DNA from: Amycolatopsis endophytica
GTDB lineage: Bacteria; Actinomycetota; Actinomycetes; Mycobacteriales; Pseudonocardiaceae
NCBI RefSeq assembly: GCF_013410405.1
Contig: NZ_JACCFK010000001.1
Coordinates: 806,001 to 870,000 of the forward strand
Direction of reading: 5' to 3'
DNA length: 64,000 nucleotides
The notes below the pieces were generated by a model that was not told where the DNA came from, made no database searches, and worked only from the letters and a program-made list of their open reading frames with translations. The position numbers and the translations under genes are program-made. Positions 58,440-64,000 of this stretch are shown in pieces; within the stretch, counting starts at the first letter, position 1, and every line of letters starts with the position of its first letter.

Positions 58440-59030
58440 GTGGCCGAAGTGAATGACGTGGCCGCCGCTCTGCTCTCCCAGACTGGCCAGATCACGACCA
58501 TGAAACTTCAGAAGCTGGTGTACTACGCGCAGGCTTGGCACCTGGTGTTCCATTCCGAGCCATTGTTCGCCGACACCATCGAGGCTTGGCCGCAGGGCCC
58601 GGTCACCCGTTCTCTGTACGAGAAGCACCGGCGCCGCCGCGCCGTGAACGAGTGGCCCGACGGCGATCCGGATCACCTGTCGAGCGGTGAACGTGAGACT
58701 GTCGACTGGGTTCTGTCCAAGTACTCCCATTTCTCGGCCGAGGCACTTTCGAAGATGACGCACATGGAAAGGCCGTGGCGTATAGCCCGGGGTTTGCTCG
58801 CCGATGACGAGAAGTCGTCAGAGCCGATCAGGCTCGAAAACATGCAACACTTCTACTCGCGTCAGCGATCGGACCCCGATATCGCCGTTTCCCAGGCGGC
58901 AGCAAGCGCCGCCATGGAAGGCATCGAACTGGACGACGACTGGCAATCCCGATTGCGTTCGGTGGCGAGCGGTACACTTTCAGCCGAAGATGCGATTGCG
59001 GAAGAGTTGCGCAGGGCCTCGCAACAGTGA
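58440..59030 (+). CDS. Panacea (DUF4065) domain antitoxin
   Basis: This 196-residue protein has the Panacea (DUF4065) domain, which acts as an antitoxin for many different toxin folds. The signature is MKLQKLVYYAQAWHLVFHSE, followed by IEAWPQGPVTRSLYEKHRRR; the C-terminal part (LENMQHFYSRQRSDPD) is specific to the partner. GTG 58440 follows GGGGAGG at 8 nt. The stop overlaps the former start (GTGA) of a Fic gene at 59027, so the pair was coupled. Third positions are less GC-rich than in neighbouring genes, suggesting acquisition. The toxin gene is broken, so this may be an orphan antitoxin. Confidence 0.83.
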   Translation: MAEVNDVAAALLSQTGQITTMKLQKLVYYAQAWHLVFHSEPLFADTIEAWPQGPVTRSLYEKHRRRRAVNEWPDGDPDHLSSGERETVDWVLSKYSHFSAEALSKMTHMERPWRIARGLLADDEKSSEPIRLENMQHFYSRQRSDPDIAVSQAAASAAMEGIELDDDWQSRLRSVASGTLSAEDAIAEELRRASQQ

Positions 59031-59471
59031 AAGACCCCTACGCCACGCCGGACGGCAGGCGTCTCCAGACTCCTGTTCCAGGACGTGTATGAATGGGCGA
59101 GCCGAACACGAACGGTCAACATCTCGAAGGAACAATCGACTTTCTGCGCATGGCAATTCGTCGATGACGAGATTTCGGCAATTCTCGCTCAACTCGAGCA
59201 GGACCGCTGGCTGGTCGGCCTCAACCGCGAGAAGTTCGTGGAGCGGTTGGCCCACTACTACGGCGAGATCAACGCCCGCCATCCCTTTCGCGAGGGCAAC
59301 GGTCGCACCCAACGCGCGTTCCTTCGCCAACTCGCGGCAGCCGCCGGCTGGCGCCTTGATTGGTCCGCACTCAACCGCGATGACAACCTCACAGCGTCGA
59401 GGGAGAACTTCCGCACAGCCGGCACCGGCCTGCTTATCCGGGTACTGAACCCCGTTGTCGTCCGGATCTGA
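59027..59471 (+). pseudogene. Fic family toxin gene, internally deleted and frameshifted
   Basis: The coupled start at 59027 encodes VKDPYATPDGRRLQ, a typical Fic N-terminus, but the frame ends at 59090-59092 after 21 residues. In another frame, RLLFQDVYEWASRTRTVNIS continues as the Fic core through HPFREGNGRTQR (59280-59315) to VLNPVVVRI at the end. The core therefore retains the catalytic HxFx(D/E)GNGRxxR motif. About 40-50 codons that normally lie between the two parts appear to be missing and the frame changes at the join. A 128-residue core could only be made from GTG 59085, which has no ribosome-binding site. I treat it as a pseudogene. Confidence 0.78.
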
Positions 59472-59482
59472 CCCGCCGTCCG

Positions 59483-60859
59483 CTATCGGCTCAGGGCGCC
59501 CACGTACCCGTCCGGCCGCACCGTCACCCGCACCGCTTCGTAGGCTTTGAAGGCGTGTCCCTCCACGTCGGTCACGGAATTGCCCGCCGAGGTCTCTCCC
59601 GAGCGCAGCACCGTGTACGTGTGCGGCTGCGTGGACACCGAGCCGTCGAACAGCAGCGTTGTCGCGTGGGGGCCGCGGAACAGGTCGAACAGCCGCACCG
59701 CCTTGCCGTCCGCGCCCACGAGCGGGGCGTCGGGTGCACGGTCGCCCACCGCGAGGCCCGGTGAATCGGTGGTCCGGTAGCTGATGTCCAGCTGCTGGGT
59801 GTCCTCGCCGCGCTCGTGGGCGCTCTCATCGCCCTCCGTGTACTTCCGCATCAGCTCCGACGACAACCCCAGCACGTGGGCGGCCACCGCGCGTCGCTCG
59901 ATTTCGTAGCTGTCCAACAGCTCCGGTGAGCCGTCGGCGAGCTTCCAGCCCAGGTTGTACGCGTCCTGCACCCCCGTGTTGAGGCCCTGCCCGCCGGTCG
60001 GCGGGTGGACGTGCGCCGCGTCGCCCGCGAGGAACACCCGGCCGTCCCGGAAACGCTTCGCCAGCCGCACGTTCGGCCGCCACACCGTCGACCACGTCAT
60101 CTCCCGCAGTCGCACCCCGGCGTCGAGCGCGTCCAGTTTGGACTGAAGCGTCGCCACGGTCGGCTCGACGTCCTCCTCCCCCAGCGGCGCCCCGAACTGG
60201 AACAGCCCGATCCCCGGCAGCGGGCTCATCATGATCCCGCGCATCGGGTTCGCCGAATTCGAGAACCAGTACCCGAACTCCGGATCGAGGTCGGCCGCGA
60301 CATCGCCCAGCAACATGCGGATCGACTCGTCCGTCACCCCCTCGAACTCGATACCGAGCGCCTTGCGCACGAAACTGCGCCCACCGTCGGCACCGACCAG
60401 GTAGTCCGCCCGCACCGTCTCACCCGTGGACAGCTGCGCGGTGACCCCGCCCTCGTCCTGCGTGAACCCGGTCAGGCCCGCGCCCAGCTCGACCCGCACC
60501 CCGAACTCGGCCAGCCGGTCCCGCAGGATGCCCTCGGTCTGCGCCTGCCCCAGCATCCGCGCGTTCGGATACGGCACGTCGGGCATCGGCTCGCGCCGTT
60601 CGAACATCACGCGCTCCATCACGAACTTCCCGTCCATGTACGCGTGGAGCGCCGGCGCCTCGCGGCTGGCGGCCAGCACGGCGTCGATCACGCCCAGGTC
60701 GTCGAACACCTCCATGGTCCGGGGCTGCAGCCCGTCACCCCGCGAACCGGGGAAGAACTCGGTCGCTTTGTCGACGATCCGGACGTCGACGCCGCGGCGG
60801 GCGAGGTCGATGGCCAGCGTCAGCCCGGTCGGGCCGGCTCCCGCGATCAGCACGTCCAT
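59483..60859 (-). CDS. FAD-dependent monooxygenase
   Basis: This 458-residue flavoprotein belongs to the class A aromatic/polyketide hydroxylases (PheA/TfdB-like). It has the Rossmann motif GAGPTGLTLAIDLARRG, the DG motif segment VGADGGRSFVRKALG, and the GD motif FLAGDAAHVHPPTGGQGLN. A C-terminal thioredoxin-like region is shortened. It would hydroxylate an aromatic or polyketide-like compound with NAD(P)H. ATG 60859 lies 7 nt after GGAG; the longer frame runs into the promoter palindromes and is rejected. Its promoter has several inverted repeats, so it is probably induced by its substrate. Confidence 0.88.
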   Translation of the reverse strand: MDVLIAGAGPTGLTLAIDLARRGVDVRIVDKATEFFPGSRGDGLQPRTMEVFDDLGVIDAVLAASREAPALHAYMDGKFVMERVMFERREPMPDVPYPNARMLGQAQTEGILRDRLAEFGVRVELGAGLTGFTQDEGGVTAQLSTGETVRADYLVGADGGRSFVRKALGIEFEGVTDESIRMLLGDVAADLDPEFGYWFSNSANPMRGIMMSPLPGIGLFQFGAPLGEEDVEPTVATLQSKLDALDAGVRLREMTWSTVWRPNVRLAKRFRDGRVFLAGDAAHVHPPTGGQGLNTGVQDAYNLGWKLADGSPELLDSYEIERRAVAAHVLGLSSELMRKYTEGDESAHERGEDTQQLDISYRTTDSPGLAVGDRAPDAPLVGADGKAVRLFDLFRGPHATTLLFDGSVSTQPHTYTVLRSGETSAGNSVTDVEGHAFKAYEAVRVTVRPDGYVGALSR

Positions 60860-60860
60860 T

Positions 60861-60925
60861 TTGAATCTCCATTCACTGAATTTTGATTCAAGTTTGCTCT
60901 TGTCGGCGTTCGCTGTCAAGAGCAA
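60861..60925 (-). promoter_or_regulatory. monooxygenase promoter with nested palindromes
   Basis: On the minus strand TTGACA (60914-60919) and CAAACT (60891-60896) form a 17-nt spaced promoter. A 9-bp inverted repeat, TTGCTCTTG/CAAGAGCAA (60894-60902 and 60917-60925), encloses it. Downstream are TTGAATC/GATTCAA (60861-60867 and 60885-60891), and inside them the 11-nt palindrome ATTCACTGAAT (60871-60881). This density suggests binding of one or two repressors. Confidence 0.6.
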
Positions 60926-61202
60926 TGGATGACACGAGCCCGCCGGCGAGCGGGACCGGTGTCGGGGGTCGGACATCGCCACAATCGCGGCGGGACTGTC
61001 CGGGCACGCGTCTCCGGCGGCAGACTGTCGGCGGGCAATCGCCGTCGGCCCAGGACCGAGGCCGGGCCCCCGACGAAGTGATCCACTTCGCTACAGTCGG
61101 CGCACTCCGCATCCGGGCCTTCGCCGCCGCGCGTGCCGACTCAGTCGGTGGGCGCTCTCGGCGCGGTTCTGGCCGCTGGTTCCCCTCGGAAGGACTGATG
61201 TG
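60926..61202. other. intergenic region, monooxygenase to secreted hydrolase
   Basis: This is the remaining part of the 343-nt divergent spacer. An open frame of 106 codons from about 60883 runs through it, but its product is Arg/Ser/Gly-rich with no domain and it crosses the promoter, so I do not call it a gene. The hydrolase promoter must be here but I could not define it. GGAAGGA at 61190-61196 is the ribosome-binding site of the hydrolase. Confidence 0.5.
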
Positions 61203-62657
61203 ATGAAAGCAGCCGTACGCCAGTTGGTCACCTTCGCCGCCGCAGCGGCCGCGGTGACGTCGCTGTCGACAGGCCCGGCTTCTGCCGACGATCTGGACGG
61301 AGCCGACGGCCTGCTCGGCGCTTCCCCTGCGTTGTCCGGGCTGCCGCTCCTGGAAAACGGGTTGCCGGAGCTTCCGTTGAGTGTGCTTCAGAACCCCGTG
61401 GGCTCGACGGGACAGACCGACACCCGCAACTTCGGCACACCCACCGTCGCGCGGGGAAAGGTGTGCCCGTTCACCGGCAACGTTCCGGTCGACATTCCAC
61501 TCGTCAACATTTCCGCCGGCAGTTCACTACCGGGCCTCGGTGGGTACACGCTCGATCAACCCTCGGTGCCGAGTTCGGTCTACAGCGAACTTTGCATGAG
61601 CGAGAAGACCTATCGGGACGCGCGAGCAGGCAAGGCGCCCGCGGTGCTGGTACTGGTGCACGGGATCACCTACGGCACCTGGTACTGGGATTCGCCGTAC
61701 CAGCCCGAGAAGTACTCCGTGGTCAACGACCTGGTCGACCACGGCTACGCGACACTGAACATCGACCGGATCGGCGAGGGGCGCAGTGGGCATCCGTTGA
61801 GCGCGCTCGTCACGCCGGACACCAACGCGGAGACCGTGCACCAGCTGATCACCAAGCTCCGCGGCGGGGAAATCGGCGGGACGAAGTTCGGCCACGTCGG
61901 ACTGGTCGGGCACTCCTACGGCACGATCACCTCCTGGCTCGAAACGGCGAAGCACAACGACGCCGACATGGTGATCGGCACGGGCTACGGCAACCGCTTC
62001 AAACTCGATCAGGGGGGACTGCTGTTCTCGGGGTTGATCCCGGCCGCACTGCAACCCAACTTCCCCCACGCGTCCTGGAAGTTCGACCCCGGGTACCTGT
62101 CGTTCCGCCCGGGAGCACGCGCGAACTCGCCGTTCTTCTACAAGCCGAACACGGATCCGGCGCTGCTCACCCTCGACGAGCAGTTGCAGAGCCCGGTCAC
62201 CGCGACGGAGCTGGGACTCTTCCTGCCGCGGGACTACGACGGCACGCACAAGAACATCAAGATCCCGAACTTCATCATCAACGGCGAGCACGACTCGTTC
62301 TTCTGCGGAGCCGGCGACAAGGAGTGTGCGAACGAGGCGTCCCAGCAGGCGACGCCGCAGGAACTCGAGGCGGCGGCGGCAAACCAGACGGCCTATGAAG
62401 CACCGGGTTTCGGTCCGCAGGCCTGCCTGCGGACCGCGGTGATTCCGGACGCCGGACACAACATCAATCTGCACCAGAACTCCGACCAGGTGTCCGCCCA
62501 GATCATCTACTTCGCCGACGAGGCGATGGGGGTGACGGGGCAGAACAACCAGCAGTACCGCGGGAGCTGTGTCACCCGGGACGAGGGGCTGTCCGATCTG
62601 TTGCCGGACCTCACCAGGGTCATCCCGCCAGCGACGAACCTGCTTCCGGTCGGCTGA
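61203..62657 (+). CDS. secreted alpha/beta hydrolase
   Basis: This 484-residue protein is an exported alpha/beta hydrolase. A Sec signal of about 29 residues ends PASA-DD. A region of about 100 residues (Leu/Pro-rich, with ENGLPELPLSVLQNP) precedes the hydrolase core, which has LVHGITYGTWYWD (oxyanion), the nucleophile elbow GHSYGT near residue 238, the acid in GEHDSF and the base in DAGHNINLH. Cys residues (CPF, ELCMS, FFCGAGDKEC) could form disulfides. It resembles extracellular lipases or esterases of actinobacteria; the substrate is unknown. ATG 61203 is chosen; GTG 61200 is one codon earlier. Confidence 0.85.
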   Translation: MKAAVRQLVTFAAAAAAVTSLSTGPASADDLDGADGLLGASPALSGLPLLENGLPELPLSVLQNPVGSTGQTDTRNFGTPTVARGKVCPFTGNVPVDIPLVNISAGSSLPGLGGYTLDQPSVPSSVYSELCMSEKTYRDARAGKAPAVLVLVHGITYGTWYWDSPYQPEKYSVVNDLVDHGYATLNIDRIGEGRSGHPLSALVTPDTNAETVHQLITKLRGGEIGGTKFGHVGLVGHSYGTITSWLETAKHNDADMVIGTGYGNRFKLDQGGLLFSGLIPAALQPNFPHASWKFDPGYLSFRPGARANSPFFYKPNTDPALLTLDEQLQSPVTATELGLFLPRDYDGTHKNIKIPNFIINGEHDSFFCGAGDKECANEASQQATPQELEAAAANQTAYEAPGFGPQACLRTAVIPDAGHNINLHQNSDQVSAQIIYFADEAMGVTGQNNQQYRGSCVTRDEGLSDLLPDLTRVIPPATNLLPVG

Positions 62658-62664
62658 CCGGACG

Positions 62665-62696
62665 CCAGGGCTCCACCGCCCCTGGTGGAGCCCTGG
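62665..62696 (+). terminator. 13-bp hairpin after hydrolase gene
   Basis: CCAGGGCTCCACC (62665-62677) pairs perfectly with GGTGGAGCCCTGG (62684-62696), 7 nt after the stop codon. It has no U-tract but is very stable. Confidence 0.7.
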
Positions 62697-62727
62697 CTCG
62701 AACTACGGGTACGACGTGCCGGACAAT

Positions 62728-62741
62728 CTGACAGCTGTCAG
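62728..62741. promoter_or_regulatory. 14-nt palindrome upstream of tetR
   Basis: CTGACAGCTGTCAG is a perfect palindrome (62728-62741), 117 nt before the TetR start. It is TetR-operator-like in length, although its position is far upstream; it may instead act in transcription of a neighbouring gene. Confidence 0.4.
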
Positions 62742-62825
62742 GGTCGCGTGCCACACGCTGGCAGCGCCACCAGCAGGGTTGGGGGTAGCGGTGGGTTCGC
62801 GGCCGACACGGCGCCGATCACCCTG

Positions 62826-62839
62826 ACGCTTGCTAGCGT
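62826..62839 (+). promoter_or_regulatory. inverted repeat near tetR start
   Basis: ACGCT (62826-62830) and AGCGT (62835-62839) form a 5-4-5 inverted repeat overlapping the expected promoter of the TetR gene, 19 nt before its GTG. It fits an autoregulatory operator. Confidence 0.4.
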
Positions 62840-62857
62840 TCCCGTCAAGGAGGTGCC

Positions 62858-63454
62858 GTGAAGCGCAAGGAGAAGGCGGCGGAGACCGAGACCGCGTTGA
62901 AGGCCGCCGCCCAGCGGCTGTTCGCCACGCGCGGCTACCTGAACACGAAGATCACCGACATCACCGCGGAAGCGGGCCGTGCGGCCGGCTCGTTCTACAA
63001 CCACTTCGCGAGCAAGGAAGAGCTGCTCGAATCGCTGCTGGGTGATCTGGAGTCGGCGGGCGACGACGACGCGCGGAAGGCCGAACACAGCCCGGACTTC
63101 AGCGACCCCGCCGCGATCCGCTTCCACATCAGGGCGTTCTGGTCGTTCCACCGCGAGCACACGGCGACGATGCGCGCGCTGCGTCAGGCGGCGCTGGTGA
63201 ACGAGGACTTCGCCCGCACGCTGGGCGAGTTCAGCCGGGCGCAGAGCGAGGAGATCACCGGCCACGTCGACTACGTGACCAAGGCCGGGTTCGAGCTTCC
63301 CGGCCCGCCGGCGGCGAGCGTCGCGATGATGAGCGCGCTGATCGACAACTTCGTGCAGATGTGGCACGACGGCCTCGTCGACCTCGCCGAGGAGGACGCG
63401 ATCGACGCGCTCACCCGGTTCGTCTACCGGGGCTTCACCGGCCGCGACTACTGA
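62858..63454 (+). CDS. TetR/AcrR family transcriptional regulator
   Basis: This 198-residue TetR regulator has its helix-turn-helix at about residues 30-55 (NTKITDITAEAGRAAGSFYN, followed by HFASKEEL). The C-terminal domain includes FWSFHREHTATMRAL and ends FVYRGFTGRDY, typical of the AcrR group. GTG 62858 follows AAGGAGG at 5 nt. The likely targets are unknown; the secreted hydrolase lies upstream in the same direction behind a terminator. It faces the dapC-like gene. Confidence 0.88.
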   Translation: MKRKEKAAETETALKAAAQRLFATRGYLNTKITDITAEAGRAAGSFYNHFASKEELLESLLGDLESAGDDDARKAEHSPDFSDPAAIRFHIRAFWSFHREHTATMRALRQAALVNEDFARTLGEFSRAQSEEITGHVDYVTKAGFELPGPPAASVAMMSALIDNFVQMWHDGLVDLAEEDAIDALTRFVYRGFTGRDY

Positions 63455-63488
63455 CGCGAAGACCGGTCATGGAGGACCGGTGACCCCG

Positions 63489-64000
63489 CTAGCTCAGGCG
63501 CTCGGCAGCCGCTTCGATCCGTTCGTCGGTCGCCGTGAGGGCCACTCGCACGTGTTCGCCGCCACGTGGGCCGTAGAACGTGCCGGGCGCGACGAGGATG
63601 CCGCGCTCGGACAGCCACGCGACGGTCTGCCAGGCGTCCTCACCGCGGGTGGCCCACAGGTACAGCCCGGCCTCCGAGTGGTCGATCCGGAAACCGTTGT
63701 CCTGCAATGCCTTCTGCAGCACCAGCCGACGGCGCGCGTACCGCTCGCGCTGCAGCGCCAGCGCGTCGTCGTCGGTCAGCGCGGCCGTCATCGCCTCCTG
63801 CACCGGGCGCGGAACGATCATGCCGGCGTGCTTGCGCACCGCCAGCAGACCCGCGACCAGCTCCGGGTCACCGGTGACGAAACCGGCGCGGTAGCTGGCC
63901 AGGTTCGCCGACTTGGACAGCGAGTGCACGGCCAGCAGGTTGTCGAGCCGCCCACCGCACACCGAGGGGTGCAGGATCGACACCGGATCGGCGTCCCATC
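63489..64000 (-). CDS. dapC: succinyldiaminopimelate aminotransferase, C-terminal part
   Basis: This is the last 170 residues of a class I PLP aminotransferase; its 5' end lies to the right of the window. The catalytic Lys is in HSLSKSANLASYRAGFVTGD, followed by the small domain with IVPRPVQEAMTAALTDDDAL and HVRVALTATDERIE at the end. The sequence and its closeness to dapD/dapE support assignment as the DapC-type aminotransferase (compare Rv1178), which converts N-succinyl-L-2-amino-6-ketopimelate. The visible part alone cannot exclude another aminotransferase of the same class. Confidence 0.78.
   Translation of the reverse strand, partial: WDADPVSILHPSVCGGRLDNLLAVHSLSKSANLASYRAGFVTGDPELVAGLLAVRKHAGMIVPRPVQEAMTAALTDDDALALQRERYARRRLVLQKALQDNGFRIDHSEAGLYLWATRGEDAWQTVAWLSERGILVAPGTFYGPRGGEHVRVALTATDERIEAAAERLS

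Noticed and set aside
60883..61203. 106-codon plus-strand frame before the secreted hydrolase
   Set aside because: It starts within the monooxygenase promoter palindromes, has an Arg/Ser/Gly-rich product without any domain, and no ribosome-binding site.

Overview
The window is high-GC actinobacterial DNA. It has strong G/C bias at third codon positions, many GTG and some TTG starts, and frequent 1-11 nt stop/start overlaps. Gene content and order match large blocks of the Mycobacterium tuberculosis chromosome: DUF3152, DUF3107, ferritin-like, RhlE and PQQ-like genes at the left (compare Rv3207c-Rv3212), and corA, sugC-sugB-sugA-lpqY, an MgtE_N protein, mrp, tatB, htrA, rseA, sigE, tag, gpgS, LOG, dapE and dapD in the middle and right (compare Rv1201c-Rv1239c). 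This, plus EspG and PPE-like proteins with a PPVIG tail, suggests Pseudonocardiaceae, probably Amycolatopsis. The Rv comparisons are from memory and the genus is an inference. I saw no rRNA, tRNA, CRISPR array, insertion sequence or prophage.

Layout. 1-13.3 kb: housekeeping genes, an AurF-like diiron oxygenase opposite its TetR regulator, the RhlE helicase, a LemA/M48 envelope pair and a RecB-like nuclease. 13.3-15.6 kb: an orphan EspG plus PPE-like type VII secretion pair. 15.7-21.9 kb: a MarC/PHP/PH-domain operon, a Nudix hydrolase and an acyl-CoA ligase/DUF2332/MaoC cluster. 22.2-28.9 kb: CorA followed by a 37-aa membrane peptide, a metallophosphoesterase and a ParB-like protein; a DHA2 exporter with divergent TetR; a DMT-like transporter behind an 8-aa leader ORF; and a VapBC toxin-antitoxin pair.

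29-44.6 kb: the trehalose-recycling importer LpqY-SugABC, an acyl-CoA dehydrogenase, a slipin, an APH(6)-like kinase, MgtE_N/DUF1003/Mrp, and the envelope-stress group sigE-rseA-htrA-tatB. 44.7-52.7 kb: AraC and LysR regulators, an MFS exporter, leucyl aminopeptidase, DUF3117, enoyl-CoA hydratase, and gpgS with DivIVA-like, SRPBCC and tag genes. 52.7-58.3 kb: an acyltransferase, two LOG proteins, dapE, a lipoprotein, dapD and a CHAD protein. 58.4-64 kb: a Panacea (DUF4065) antitoxin followed by a broken Fic toxin gene, an FAD monooxygenase with a palindrome-rich promoter, a secreted alpha/beta hydrolase, a TetR regulator and the 3' part of a dapC-like aminotransferase.

Three physiological themes recur. 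The envelope and its stress response are served by SigE/RseA/HtrA/TatB, LemA/M48, the slipin, VII-secretion proteins and trehalose recycling. Meso-diaminopimelate synthesis is served by DapD, DapE and the DapC-like enzyme. Several local switches are visible as divergent regulator/target pairs with operators. The accessory signals most worth following are the decayed Panacea-Fic module, the CorA/small peptide/phosphoesterase/ParB-like cluster, the EspG/PPE-like pair and a 21-nt repeat family at 3.46 and 40.1 kb.
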